Positions 34,464 to 43,904 of a stretch of DNA of 64,000 bases are shown piece after piece. Below the pieces are notes generated by a model that had not been told where the DNA came from, made no database searches, and saw only the letters and a list, made by a program, of their open reading frames with translations. Positions within the stretch are counted from its first letter, which is position 1. Each line of letters opens with the position of its first letter. A program made the translations under genes and the position numbers. Source of the DNA: CAYPFY01 sp964410105 (lineage in GTDB: Bacteria; Bacteroidota; Ignavibacteria; UBA10030; SZUA-254); NCBI GenBank assembly GCA_964410105.1, contig CAYPFY010000019.1, positions 5,033 through 69,032 of the forward strand. Reading direction: 5' to 3'.

Positions 34464-36260
34464 ATGAAGTGGCTTACCCTTCTCGCAGTCTCCGCCGCCC
34501 TGTCGCAGGACGGCTCGTTTACCGCCTCAGTCGATAAGAACCGGCTCGCCCAGGGGGAACAGTTCGAGATAACGTTCACGCTGAGCGGCACGAGCGCGGG
34601 GAATAATTTCACACCACCGCAGTTCAACGACTTTCTCGTCCTGTCCGGACCGAATTCTGCCACGAGCATGCAGTTCATTAACGGCTCTGTTTCCTCTTCC
34701 GTATCGTATAGCTTTGTTCTGCAGCCGCGCACCCTTGGCAAATTCACCATCGGCCCGGCCTTCGTGGATTACGGGGGGAAGAAGCTGCAGTCCCAGCCGA
34801 TCGAGATCGAAGTGACCAAGGGGTCGCCTCCCCCGGCGGCAAAGGGCGATCCCGATAATTCACAGATCGGAAAGCAAATCGGTGATAATCTTTTTCTGAA
34901 GGTCGCGCTCGACAGGACACGCGTCTTCCAGGGGGAACAGATTGTCGCTACCTATAAGATTTATACGCGGGTTAATGTGGTGAATTACGGCCTCACAAAG
35001 GTTCCCTCTCTGACCGGGTTCTGGAGCGAAGATCTTGACCTTCCGAAACAGATCCGTCTCACGACTGAGGTTATCAACGGCAAACAGTACAGGGTCGGGA
35101 TCTTGAAAAAAGTCGCACTCTTTCCACAAAGGAGCGGGACTCTCGAAATCGATCCGATGGAGGTGGATTGCGTGGTTCAGGTGCAGACGCGGCGCCGCTC
35201 CAATGATATTTTTGACCAGTTCTTCAACGATCCTTTTATGGGAAATATTTCCAACGTCAATTATAAGATCCGGAACGACGCTGTAAAGATCACCGTCTCG
35301 CCCCTCCCGCAATCCGATGTACCCAAAGGGTTCGCCGGAGCCGTGGGGAGATTTTCCATGGAAACGTGGCTCGATAAGCATGAGACGAAAACGAATGAGC
35401 CTGTGACGCTGAGGGTGAAAGTGTCCGGGCACGGGAATCTGAAACTGCTCGAGGCCCCGGCCGTCACCATTCCCCCCGATATCGAACGGTACGAACCGAA
35501 GATTTCGGATAATCTCACGCACCAGGGGGATCAGATCTCGGGGAGCCGTACTTTCGAGTATCTCCTTCTGCCCCGCCACCCCGGCGATCAGAGGATCGCG
35601 TCGTTTCCCTTCGCCTATTTCGATCCCGAGAAGAAAGCCTACGCGTCCTTCAGTAGCCCTGAGTTTGTCGTGAAAGTGGGGAAGGGTGCCGATGTCTCCG
35701 GCTCGTATGCATCCGGGATCGGCAAAGAAGATGTAAAACTTCTCGGCGAAGACATACGATTCATAAAAAGCGGGCAGGTTGCTCTTCACCGTAAAGGCGA
35801 ATCCTTCGCGGGCTCTCCGGCATTCTTTGCGCTTTCTGTAAGCCCTCTGCTTGCGTTTATCGGATTTGTATTCTACAGTCGCCGCCGGGACCGCGCGCTC
35901 GGCGATGTGGTCCGCCTCCGAAACCGCAAGGCTCAGAAGATGGCTCGCCGTCGCCTAACCGAAGCAAAGAAATTGCTGCATGCGAAGAAAAAGGATGAAT
36001 TTTACACTGAGATTTCCCGCGCTCTCTGGGGCTATATAGGCGATAAATTGGGCATTCCTCCTGCCGATCTTTCGATTGATTCGGTGAGAACCTCCCTCGG
36101 TTCGCGGAATGTTCCCCCGGAGGCCATCGACAAGCTTGCCACAACTATCGAGAAGTGCGAGTTTACCCGATTTGCCCCGGGAGCCGACTCGATCCGCATG
36201 GACGGCGTCTACAAGGAGACGATCGAGCTGATATCCACAATCGAGGATCACCTTCGGTGA
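34464..36260 (+). CDS. batD: BatD family protein (oxygen tolerance)
   Basis: This 598-residue BatD homologue has a signal peptide (about 1-14), tandem Ig-like domains (about 18-440), a membrane helix (about 447-468; SPAFFALSVSPLLAFIGFVFY) and a cytoplasmic helical tail (about 480-598; ARRRLTEAKKLLHAKKKDEFY). BatD is the large periplasmic component of the Bat operon and is named for oxygen tolerance. It starts 18 bases after batC and overlaps batE. Its tail is of the same type as that of the 30792 gene. Confidence 0.9.
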   Translation: MKWLTLLAVSAALSQDGSFTASVDKNRLAQGEQFEITFTLSGTSAGNNFTPPQFNDFLVLSGPNSATSMQFINGSVSSSVSYSFVLQPRTLGKFTIGPAFVDYGGKKLQSQPIEIEVTKGSPPPAAKGDPDNSQIGKQIGDNLFLKVALDRTRVFQGEQIVATYKIYTRVNVVNYGLTKVPSLTGFWSEDLDLPKQIRLTTEVINGKQYRVGILKKVALFPQRSGTLEIDPMEVDCVVQVQTRRRSNDIFDQFFNDPFMGNISNVNYKIRNDAVKITVSPLPQSDVPKGFAGAVGRFSMETWLDKHETKTNEPVTLRVKVSGHGNLKLLEAPAVTIPPDIERYEPKISDNLTHQGDQISGSRTFEYLLLPRHPGDQRIASFPFAYFDPEKKAYASFSSPEFVVKVGKGADVSGSYASGIGKEDVKLLGEDIRFIKSGQVALHRKGESFAGSPAFFALSVSPLLAFIGFVFYSRRRDRALGDVVRLRNRKAQKMARRRLTEAKKLLHAKKKDEFYTEISRALWGYIGDKLGIPPADLSIDSVRTSLGSRNVPPEAIDKLATTIEKCEFTRFAPGADSIRMDGVYKETIELISTIEDHLR

Positions 36261-37003
36261 GATTTGTTTGCGCCTTTTTTCTGCTTCTCTCGGTTGCGTA
36301 TGCCCAGGAGGAGGGAGTTCAGTTTGAAGAGGGGAATCTTTATTACCGGAAGGCGAATTTTGAACAGGCAGCCAGGGCTTTTGAGGGAATTCTCAAGAAC
36401 GGTTACGAGAGCGTAGAACTCTATTACGACCTCGGCAATTGCTACTTCAAACTGCAGAACTACCCGGCCGCAATCCTTGCCTTCGAACGCGCCAGAAGGC
36501 TCTCTCCCCGCGATGAGGATGTTCTGTACAATCTCCGTCTCGCTAATCTCCGGGTGATCGACAAGATAGAGCCGGTCCCCCAGTTGTTTATTATTGAATG
36601 GTGGAGGAATTTTGTCAACCTCTTTCCCGCCGCTACCTGGGCCCTTATCGCCATCGCCTGCCTCTGGACCGCCGCCCTCGCCGGCACACTCTTTCTACGA
36701 GCCCGGTCGATCGGGGCACAGCGGTCGGGCTTCATGGTCGCAGGGTTGGCAATCCTTCTCTCAATTCTCGCTTTCATGAGTATGTACCAGCGCATTCAGG
36801 CGGAGCAGCATTCAGACAGCGCTATCGTTTTTGCTCAATCGGTTTCAGCCAAGAGCGCACCGGACCCGCAAAGTACCGATCTTTTTGTCCTTCACGAAGG
36901 GGTTAAAGTGGATCTCCTGGATGAAGTCGGCGACTGGCGCAAGATTCGCCTCGCGGACGGGAAGGTCGGCTGGCTTACGATCTCTGCGATGCAGATCATC
37001 TGA
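36257..37003 (+). CDS. batE: BatE: TPR and SH3 membrane protein
   Basis: This 248-residue protein has a signal peptide (about 1-16), two TPR units (about 20-95; NLYYRKANFEQAARAFEGIL, SVELYYDLGNCYFKL), two membrane helices (about 125-147 and 158-175), and a C-terminal bacterial SH3 domain (about 190-248; VLHEGVKVDLLDEVGDWRKI). This is the BatE architecture. The start is GTG 36257, overlapping the batD stop by four bases; the open frame continues upstream but without a signal peptide. It closes the operon. Confidence 0.86.
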   Translation: MRFVCAFFLLLSVAYAQEEGVQFEEGNLYYRKANFEQAARAFEGILKNGYESVELYYDLGNCYFKLQNYPAAILAFERARRLSPRDEDVLYNLRLANLRVIDKIEPVPQLFIIEWWRNFVNLFPAATWALIAIACLWTAALAGTLFLRARSIGAQRSGFMVAGLAILLSILAFMSMYQRIQAEQHSDSAIVFAQSVSAKSAPDPQSTDLFVLHEGVKVDLLDEVGDWRKIRLADGKVGWLTISAMQII

Positions 37004-37136
37004 CCATTGCTTTTCGGTTTTGAATGTTATACCTTGATCCACCATGCCACCCATCCATTCATACGGATTTACCCCTGCCATTTTGCTATAAGTTCTTTTC
37101 GTAAGACCCCGGTTTTTTGCGTAGTTAGCTGTTTAA

Positions 37137-37168
37137 ATTGACTTTAGAACGTCGTTTTCGTAGATTTG
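37137..37168 (+). promoter_or_regulatory. Bacteroidota-type promoter for the polysaccharide locus
   Basis: ATTG at 37137-37140 is followed after 20 bases by TAGATTTG at 37161-37168, an exact match to the TAnnTTTG -7 element. Transcription would start at about 37175, giving a short leader before the rfbB ATG at 37197. It sits in the only sizable gap (193 bases) between the Bat operon and the polysaccharide genes, as expected for the locus promoter. Confidence 0.5.
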
Positions 37169-37196
37169 TTTCTATTTTGTCATTTTCGACACTATT

Positions 37197-38204
37197 ATGA
37201 TCATCTTGGTGACGGGCGGCTGCGGGTTCATCGGGAGCAATTTTGTCCGATTTATGCTCGATGCGCATCCCGGTTATACCGTTGTGAACCTTGATGCCCT
37301 CACCTATGCCGGAAACCCCGGAAATCTTGAGGGGGTTCACTCCCCAAACTATCACTTCGTCAAGGCAAACATCTGCAACAGATCCGACGTCAACGCCTGC
37401 ATGAAGCGATTCAGTCCGGATGTGATCGTAAATTTTGCGGCAGAATCGCATGTCGACAGGAGCATCACCGGACCTGCCATTTTCATTGAAACCAATGTTG
37501 CCGGGACGAATGTGCTCCTGGATGCCGCGCTCGAGCACAAAACGAAGAAATTCATACAAATCTCGACGGATGAGGTCTACGGCTCACTCGGATCTGCCGG
37601 TCTTTTTACCGAAAAAACGCCGCTCCATCCGAACAGCCCTTATTCTGCATCCAAAGCGTCCGCAGATCTGATCGCTCTGGCATACCAACACACTTACGGA
37701 CTTCACGTCGTCGTTACGCGATGTTCGAATAATTACGGCCCCTACCAGTTCCCCGAGAAACTGATCCCTCTCATGATCGCGAACGCGGTGGATAATAAGC
37801 CGCTCCCGGTCTACGGGGACGGCTTGAATGTCCGCGATTGGCTTTTCGTGAAAGACCACTGCACAGCCATTGACCGCGTACTCCACGATGGCCGGCCAGG
37901 CGAGGTTTATAACATCGGAGGAAACAGCGAGTGGAAGAATATCGATATCGTGAAACTCCTCCTGAAAAAGCTTGGCAAGAGCGAGAGCCTGATCAGTTTC
38001 GTGAAGGATCGACCCGGCCACGACCGCCGCTACGCAATCGACGCTTCCAAGATCATGAGCGATCTGCGGTGGCGCCCGAGCGTCTCTTTCGAACAGGGCC
38101 TGGGAGCCACCATCGATTGGTACCTTTCCCATGAACAGTGGTGGCGCAATATCATTAACGGCGAATACCAGAAGTACTACCGCGCAATGTATGCGGAACG
38201 CTGA
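37197..38204 (+). CDS. rfbB: dTDP-glucose 4,6-dehydratase
   Basis: RfbB (RmlB) converts dTDP-glucose to dTDP-4-keto-6-deoxyglucose, the branch point to rhamnose and other deoxysugars. The 335-residue SDR protein has the NAD-binding TGGCGFIGSNF (about 6-16), the STDEVYGS motif with the dehydratase Asp-Glu, and the YSASKAS catalytic Tyr-x3-Lys segment (about 149-155). Length is typical. The partner genes rfbA, rfbC and rfbD are not in the window, so they must lie elsewhere or the product is used differently. Confidence 0.95.
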   Translation: MIILVTGGCGFIGSNFVRFMLDAHPGYTVVNLDALTYAGNPGNLEGVHSPNYHFVKANICNRSDVNACMKRFSPDVIVNFAAESHVDRSITGPAIFIETNVAGTNVLLDAALEHKTKKFIQISTDEVYGSLGSAGLFTEKTPLHPNSPYSASKASADLIALAYQHTYGLHVVVTRCSNNYGPYQFPEKLIPLMIANAVDNKPLPVYGDGLNVRDWLFVKDHCTAIDRVLHDGRPGEVYNIGGNSEWKNIDIVKLLLKKLGKSESLISFVKDRPGHDRRYAIDASKIMSDLRWRPSVSFEQGLGATIDWYLSHEQWWRNIINGEYQKYYRAMYAER

Positions 38205-38217
38205 CTATAGAAGGCAT

Positions 38218-39864
38218 ATGAACGCCTCAAAATTCTGGAGATACTTGGCGATACCGGTCGCCTGGGGCGTTGGCTTTCTATATCCCATTATTCAGGCAGA
38301 CGCTCAAACAGTTCCGCTTAACGATCTTACCACAACAGCCCGGGAAAGGACGGCGCCTTCCCTTGCTCAACCTCCCGGAGTAGCTCTCGAAGCGACTGTA
38401 GATCCAAGTCGCTATTTTGTGGGTCCATCCGACGTCTTCAGCATCAATATATGGATGAGCCCTCCCTTGAATATGACTCTCACTGTCACCCCCGAAGGGT
38501 CGCTGATCATACCGACCGTTGGGGAAGTTGTCGTCGCTGATCTTACCCTTAGTCAGGCGAAAGCAAGGATCCTCCAGCAAGCGCGGAAAAAATACTTGAG
38601 CGCCGCGATATCGGCAACCCTGGTAACTCCGCGTCCTATCATCGTGACAGTCACCGGCAATGTACTCAACGAGGGAGCTTATACCCTGAGTTCGATCAAT
38701 CGCGCTACCAAAGCGATTGAGCTTGCGAATGAACCGAAGAGAAATCAGCCTTCGACCTCTTTGTCGATGTCAACGCGCAATATCATGCTCCGGCATAAGG
38801 ACGGCACTCAGGAACGCGTGGATTATGTAAAGTTTCTGTCGAAGAAGGATGACCGCCTCAATCCTTACCTTCGGGAGGGAGATGTCGTTATCGTCCCGCG
38901 CGCAAATATGTTCAAGAATGTGATTGCCGTCTATGGCGAGGTTAATGCCCCCGGGAGATATGAATTTGTCGAAGGGGACAGCCTGCACGACGCACTGGAG
39001 ATCGCGCAGGGGTTTACGAGGCTTGCGATGCGGGATAGCGTCGAATTCACTCGGCTCAATTCAGATGGAACACTCCTCTCAAGCCGGATCATCAAGTTTG
39101 ATGACCCGACGACGCGTGGACCGTCCGACTTTCCCCTCGAGCCCGGCGATCGGATCGTCGTACGGGCGAGGAAAGAGCTGCGAGAGGATTACCGTGTCAG
39201 CATTCAGGGTGAAGTGCTCTACCCGGGGACGTATCCCATCACCAAGAATAAGACAAAGCTCTCCCAGCTGCTCACCCAGGCAGGAGGGTTTACAGAATTC
39301 GCGGCGCTCAAATCTGCTGAACTGGTGCGCCGATCTGTCGGGCCAGACGAGGTTGAAACAGAACGGCTGCTTAGTCTTCGCGGCGGGATCTCCTCGCAGG
39401 ATAGCACCGACTATAATCTGGAAACGGATCTCCGTATCCGAAAGGAAATCGTCAATGTTGATTTCGAACGGCTATTCGTCAAGGGTGATTCCTCCCAGGA
39501 TGTGATTCTGCAGAGCGAGGACTTTGTCGTGGTGCCCTCCCTGAAGAAAACGATCTACGTGATGGGCCAGATCGTCTCGCCAGGCCACATTCCGTTCGTA
39601 GCGGGTGAGAAGACGGATTATTATGTCGCCAAGGCCGGCGGTTTCACCGAGAATGCCCGCAAAGGGGATGTGAAGATCGTCAAGGGAAAGACCAAGCAGT
39701 GGCTTGCACCTGATGAGACTGTGATTGAGGACGGCGATTACGTCTGGGTTCCCAAGAACCCCGAAAGGTCGTTCGCGTACTATGCAACGATCGCAAGTCA
39801 AGCCGCAAGTGTCCTGAGCGTGGTTATCGGGATCGGGGTCTTGATAGCTCAGCTTACGAAGTGA
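38218..39864 (+). CDS. Wza-like polysaccharide export protein with SLBB domains
   Basis: This 548-residue protein has a signal peptide (about 1-29, ending ADA). A polysaccharide biosynthesis/export domain follows (about 60-145; VGPSDVFSINIWMSPP) and then several SLBB beta-grasp repeats (about 150-500; VYGEVNAPGRYEFVEG, IQGEVLYPGTYPI, VMGQIVSPGHIPFV). It ends in a membrane segment (about 525-545). It is the envelope channel component for the glycan made by this locus. The ATG at 38218, 13 bases after rfbB and preceded by AAGG, gives a proper signal peptide; the frame is open further upstream inside rfbB. Confidence 0.92.
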   Translation: MNASKFWRYLAIPVAWGVGFLYPIIQADAQTVPLNDLTTTARERTAPSLAQPPGVALEATVDPSRYFVGPSDVFSINIWMSPPLNMTLTVTPEGSLIIPTVGEVVVADLTLSQAKARILQQARKKYLSAAISATLVTPRPIIVTVTGNVLNEGAYTLSSINRATKAIELANEPKRNQPSTSLSMSTRNIMLRHKDGTQERVDYVKFLSKKDDRLNPYLREGDVVIVPRANMFKNVIAVYGEVNAPGRYEFVEGDSLHDALEIAQGFTRLAMRDSVEFTRLNSDGTLLSSRIIKFDDPTTRGPSDFPLEPGDRIVVRARKELREDYRVSIQGEVLYPGTYPITKNKTKLSQLLTQAGGFTEFAALKSAELVRRSVGPDEVETERLLSLRGGISSQDSTDYNLETDLRIRKEIVNVDFERLFVKGDSSQDVILQSEDFVVVPSLKKTIYVMGQIVSPGHIPFVAGEKTDYYVAKAGGFTENARKGDVKIVKGKTKQWLAPDETVIEDGDYVWVPKNPERSFAYYATIASQAASVLSVVIGIGVLIAQLTK

Positions 39865-39874
39865 GGTTCAGGGG

Positions 39875-41074
39875 ATGCCAAGGGACGAGAATCCGAACAT
39901 GGAGACGTCGCAGCCGATGAACGATAAGGCTACAGTCTTGGATTATTTTGCCGCGCTCGTTCGCTGGAGGAAGTTTATTATCCTTAACTTCCTCGCCGTG
40001 ACGGCTCTGGCCGTCATCGTGAGTTTTTTGCTCCCAAAGTGGTACAAAGCGACAGCGTCGATACTTCCCCCGAAGGACCAGGGACTGCTCAACCTGTTCG
40101 GTATGACAACGCCGACGGCACGATCGCTCTCACTGGGACAGAGATTGACCGGGCTCGGGAGCCAGCCCCTAGGGGCCTATAATTTTCTTGCGATTTTGAA
40201 AAGCCGTTCATCCATGGAGGCGGTGGCAAAGAAATTCGACCTTGTGCATGTCTATGACGTGAGCGAAAACTCTATGGAGAAGGCGATTAAGGAGCTGCAG
40301 GACAATACTTCCTTCGACCTCCAGGAGGATAATTACCTCACCATCGACGTTTACGACAAAGATCCTCAGCGGGCCGCGGCGATGGCGAATTATTTTATCG
40401 AGATGCTGAACACCATTAGCATCCAGCTAGGGACTCAGGAGGCCAGGAATAACAGGGAATTCATCGAGAAGAGGATCGAGGGGACAAAAGCGGATCTCCG
40501 CCTTGCCGAGGATTCTCTTCGAAAATATCAGGAGATTTCGGGCGTCGTTGTCACCCCCGATCAGGCCCCGTCAAGCGTTTCCGCTATCGCGGAATTGTAT
40601 GGAATGAAGGCGAAGAAGGAGGTGGAGGTCGGAATCCTCGAACGAACGGTAACTCCGGATAATGCCGCCCTTAAGGAATTGAGACTCGAACTCAATGAGC
40701 TCAACAAGAGACTTGCGACAATCCCGCAGACCGGCATCGAGTCGATCCGGCTCTATCGGGAGATAGTAATCCAGCAAAAGATTTTCGAGTATCTTGTTCC
40801 CCTTTTCGAACAGGCGAAGATCGACGAGCAAAAGGACGTTCCCGTCATTCTGGTTCTCGATAAGGCGATTCCGCCGGAAAAGAAGTTCAAGCCAAAGCGG
40901 CTCATCCTTGTCGCTACGGCGGGCGGACTCAGTCTCATCGCCAGCATTTTGATCATAATGGGGAAGATGTATTCGGAGACTCTGAAGAGTCACAGATACA
41001 AAGAATATGAAAAGCTGCAGTTTCTCTTCAGTGAGGTGAAGAGGAATCTGCGAATCTTTCAGCGCCGACAATAA
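39875..41074 (+). CDS. Wzz-type chain-length determinant protein
   Basis: This 399-residue inner-membrane protein has two flanking helices (about 33-53 and 345-368), with a periplasmic coiled-coil-rich region between them (about 55-340) and a short cytoplasmic tail. The Wzz domain opens with LDYFAALVRWRKFII and LLPKWYKATASILPP. No C-terminal tyrosine kinase is fused and none is next to it. It sets polymer length together with the Wzy-type polymerase next door. ATG 39875 lies ten bases after the SLBB gene. Confidence 0.88.
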   Translation: MPRDENPNMETSQPMNDKATVLDYFAALVRWRKFIILNFLAVTALAVIVSFLLPKWYKATASILPPKDQGLLNLFGMTTPTARSLSLGQRLTGLGSQPLGAYNFLAILKSRSSMEAVAKKFDLVHVYDVSENSMEKAIKELQDNTSFDLQEDNYLTIDVYDKDPQRAAAMANYFIEMLNTISIQLGTQEARNNREFIEKRIEGTKADLRLAEDSLRKYQEISGVVVTPDQAPSSVSAIAELYGMKAKKEVEVGILERTVTPDNAALKELRLELNELNKRLATIPQTGIESIRLYREIVIQQKIFEYLVPLFEQAKIDEQKDVPVILVLDKAIPPEKKFKPKRLILVATAGGLSLIASILIIMGKMYSETLKSHRYKEYEKLQFLFSEVKRNLRIFQRRQ

Positions 41075-41094
41075 ACCCACTGGGAATCCCGCGC

Positions 41095-42540
41095 GTGATC
41101 AGGGACAACACACACGTCATCGATCCGGCGGTACCGGGCTTCTTGTCCTTCAGTCTGATCGTCCTCGCCCAGCTGGGCATCGTGACTCTCCTGTTTGCCA
41201 CAGCCTCCCCGATCGTCGTTATCGGCCTCCTTCTCACCCTGATCCTGGGAACCGCCGTCCTCATGGCGCCCCGGTGGGGATTGTACTGCATCGTTTTCGT
41301 GACCTTCGTCTTCCATGCCGACGCAATCGGTCACTATTTTGTCATCCCCGTCTTTGGGATTAATTGGTATGCGATGGACTGGATCTTGTTCTTCGCATTT
41401 TTTTCATGGCTCATACAAAACGCGCTCGGCATAAGCCCTCCCCCGAAGAAAACACGGCTTACACTTCCGCTTATACTGTTCTTCGCACTGCTCATTATTT
41501 CCACAGTCACTGGCATAACTCATGGCAACCGATTCCAGGACGTTTTCGCCGATCTGCGGTGGTTCTTCTATTATATTTCCTTTTTTTTCGTGCTGGTTTA
41601 TGCAAGGGATTTTAAAGAAATCGAGCGGGTCTTCTGGGTCATGCTCATTTGCGGTACCGTCGGAGCCATCCCCGAAATCGTTGGGGCCCTCTCTTCCCCC
41701 AGCTTTGATGCTCTCACCGGCAAGAAGCTTTTCTTTACACGCATAGCAGGATATCACGAGGTGAATTATCCTCTTCAGCTTGTCTCTTCCATCGTCGTCT
41801 TTCCCTTCTTCCGCACATTCGGGAAAAGAATCCTCCTGTTGTGCTCAGCCCTCGTTTCCTCCGCGGCGCTGTTTCTCAGCTATGCCCGTGGCTCGTGGCT
41901 CGCTGCGGTAGGCGGGGTGGTCCTCACATTGGTTGTTTTCGCTCCCTACACTATAACTTTAAGGGGTAATCTGCTGAAAATAATTTCAGGAACTTCTGTT
42001 GCCGCCGTCATCCTCGTTGCTCTCAGCCTTTCGGGCTCTTTCACGTTTGAGACTCTCTCCGCCCGCTCCCTCACGACGGTGAATACCATTGACGTTTCAA
42101 GCCTTCAGAGGGTGACGGAATGGCAATATGCCTGGCAGGTTTTTCTCCAGCATCCGATTCTCGGAGCGGGCCTAGGATTCATCTACCACTTCTACGCCCT
42201 CGGAGTCGGTCCCGTGGAGCAGATCTTTCTCCACAATAGCTACCTGTATGTTCTTTCAAAAATGGGTATCGTAGGTTTTCTCGGGATCATCTATCTCTAT
42301 GCCTCGGCATTGGTCCTCGCGCGCAAGAGCATCCGCACTCTTCCCCACGGGCCGGAAATGGGTCTTCTCATCGCCTTCTCATCCATGGTCATTGTGCTCC
42401 TGATTAAATCTCTTACAACATGGCATCTCAATACCCTGACAATCTCGCTCTTCATTGGCGTCATTCTCGGCGTGATCGGTGTCATCCACTCGCTCGCCTC
42501 ATCCGCGTCACGGAACCTGTCTACGCCTGAAGGTCGCTGA
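41095..42540 (+). CDS. O-antigen polymerase/ligase family membrane protein (Wzy or WaaL type)
   Basis: This ~481-residue polytopic protein has roughly ten to twelve hydrophobic helices and a large loop near 320-400 containing the family block LQRVTEWQYAWQVFLQHPIL and GAGLGFIYHFYALG. Such proteins polymerise repeat units or ligate glycans to lipid A. Which of the two roles applies cannot be told from sequence. The start is GTG 41095. It sits between wzz and the flippase gene, the usual order for a Wzy polymerase. Confidence 0.85.
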   Translation: MIRDNTHVIDPAVPGFLSFSLIVLAQLGIVTLLFATASPIVVIGLLLTLILGTAVLMAPRWGLYCIVFVTFVFHADAIGHYFVIPVFGINWYAMDWILFFAFFSWLIQNALGISPPPKKTRLTLPLILFFALLIISTVTGITHGNRFQDVFADLRWFFYYISFFFVLVYARDFKEIERVFWVMLICGTVGAIPEIVGALSSPSFDALTGKKLFFTRIAGYHEVNYPLQLVSSIVVFPFFRTFGKRILLLCSALVSSAALFLSYARGSWLAAVGGVVLTLVVFAPYTITLRGNLLKIISGTSVAAVILVALSLSGSFTFETLSARSLTTVNTIDVSSLQRVTEWQYAWQVFLQHPILGAGLGFIYHFYALGVGPVEQIFLHNSYLYVLSKMGIVGFLGIIYLYASALVLARKSIRTLPHGPEMGLLIAFSSMVIVLLIKSLTTWHLNTLTISLFIGVILGVIGVIHSLASSASRNLSTPEGR

Positions 42541-42544
42541 TCAC

Positions 42545-43837
42545 ATGCTCGCAAGAATCTTTTCGGGAAACGGAGAGCTCACACGCATATTGCGTAACAG
42601 TGGATCCCTGATCGTGGCCAGGGTCGTGACGAAAATCGCGACTACCGGCCTGATCGTATTCATCGCAAGACGCCTGGGCGACGAACGGTTTGGAGTATTC
42701 TCGACACTCCTTGCATACGTGGCGTTTTTCTCAATCGTTGAGGAGTTCGGATTGACAGTCCCGCTCATCCGGAGGATCGCAAAGTCTGCCGATCGTCCGG
42801 ATTTAGTCCTCGGACGTGTGATCGGCGCAAAAATTCCCCTCGGCTTGATAGCGTATGCACTTCTCGTCCTTTCCTGCCTCTGGTCACACGTATCACCCGG
42901 CCTCGCTGCGATTTTCGGCGCGAGCATGTTTTTCGAGATGCAGGCAATATCCGTCACCAGGTCTTTCGAAGGCTTTGAGAGAATGGAGTATGTCGCCTAC
43001 CTTACGATTGTCGAGCGCGTGGTGCTCTGTGGTCTCGGGGTGACGGTCCTCTATCTGGGGGGCGGGCTTGAGGCGCTCGGATTCGCCTACATAATTACCT
43101 ACGTGATCGTGTTCGTGCTTGGGTTACGATGGTTCAGAAAGTTGCACGGCCGGCTAACTATCCTGTTTGACCGTGCGCAATTTATCCCCATCCTTCGTGA
43201 AGCATCGCCATTTTTTCTTTCCACTCTCTTCAGCGTGATCTACAACAAAGCGGACATTTTTCTGCTCACCACCCTCAGGGCACCGGCCGAAGTCGGTTGG
43301 TATAACGCCGCATTCAGGGTTATAGACGCGCAAATGTTCATCCCCGTTTCCATCGTCAGTGCCATTTTTCCCGTCATGGCCCGGCATTATGCGGATACTC
43401 CCGCATATTTTCATCGATTGCACAGCCGGTCGTTTTATTTTCTGCTCGGCCTCGGAGTTCTCATATCCGTCACGACTTACTTTTCTTCCGACCTGATTAT
43501 TACGGTGCTTTACGCGGGACAATATCATCAATCCGCGCTCACTCTAAGAATTCTGTCTCTGATGCTCTGTTTCTATTTTGTCAACTTTCTCCTCGGGAAC
43601 GCGCTGATTGCCGCCGGCAGAGAGAGCCTTTCCACGATGACCCTGCTTCTGGGTGCCGTCACGAATCTCGCGCTGTGCACCGCCCTGATTCCCGGCTTCG
43701 GCGGAGATGGGGCGGCAGGTGCCAGAGTTGTCACCGAGGTCCTGGCCTGCGCCTTCCAAATGTATATGCTGGTGAAGGTGAGCGGAACACGAGCCATCTA
43801 TCGTTTTTCCATTCCGACCATCTCCGATTCTGTGTAA
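42545..43837 (+). CDS. Wzx-type polysaccharide flippase
   Basis: This 430-residue protein has about twelve hydrophobic segments and matches the polysaccharide_synt (MOP/Wzx) family: NSGSLIVARVVTKIATTGLIV and FIARRLGDERFGVFSTLLAYV at the N-terminus. It moves undecaprenyl-linked repeat units across the inner membrane. ATG 42545 lies two bases past the preceding stop; the open frame goes further upstream into the polymerase gene. A second flippase is encoded at 60413. Confidence 0.87.
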   Translation: MLARIFSGNGELTRILRNSGSLIVARVVTKIATTGLIVFIARRLGDERFGVFSTLLAYVAFFSIVEEFGLTVPLIRRIAKSADRPDLVLGRVIGAKIPLGLIAYALLVLSCLWSHVSPGLAAIFGASMFFEMQAISVTRSFEGFERMEYVAYLTIVERVVLCGLGVTVLYLGGGLEALGFAYIITYVIVFVLGLRWFRKLHGRLTILFDRAQFIPILREASPFFLSTLFSVIYNKADIFLLTTLRAPAEVGWYNAAFRVIDAQMFIPVSIVSAIFPVMARHYADTPAYFHRLHSRSFYFLLGLGVLISVTTYFSSDLIITVLYAGQYHQSALTLRILSLMLCFYFVNFLLGNALIAAGRESLSTMTLLLGAVTNLALCTALIPGFGGDGAAGARVVTEVLACAFQMYMLVKVSGTRAIYRFSIPTISDSV

Positions 43838-43904
43838 TGATGCCTCCAATGCTGCGCCGAGTAAAGGAATCGCTGGCTTTCCGCTCCCGCTGTTGACCGA
43901 TACG

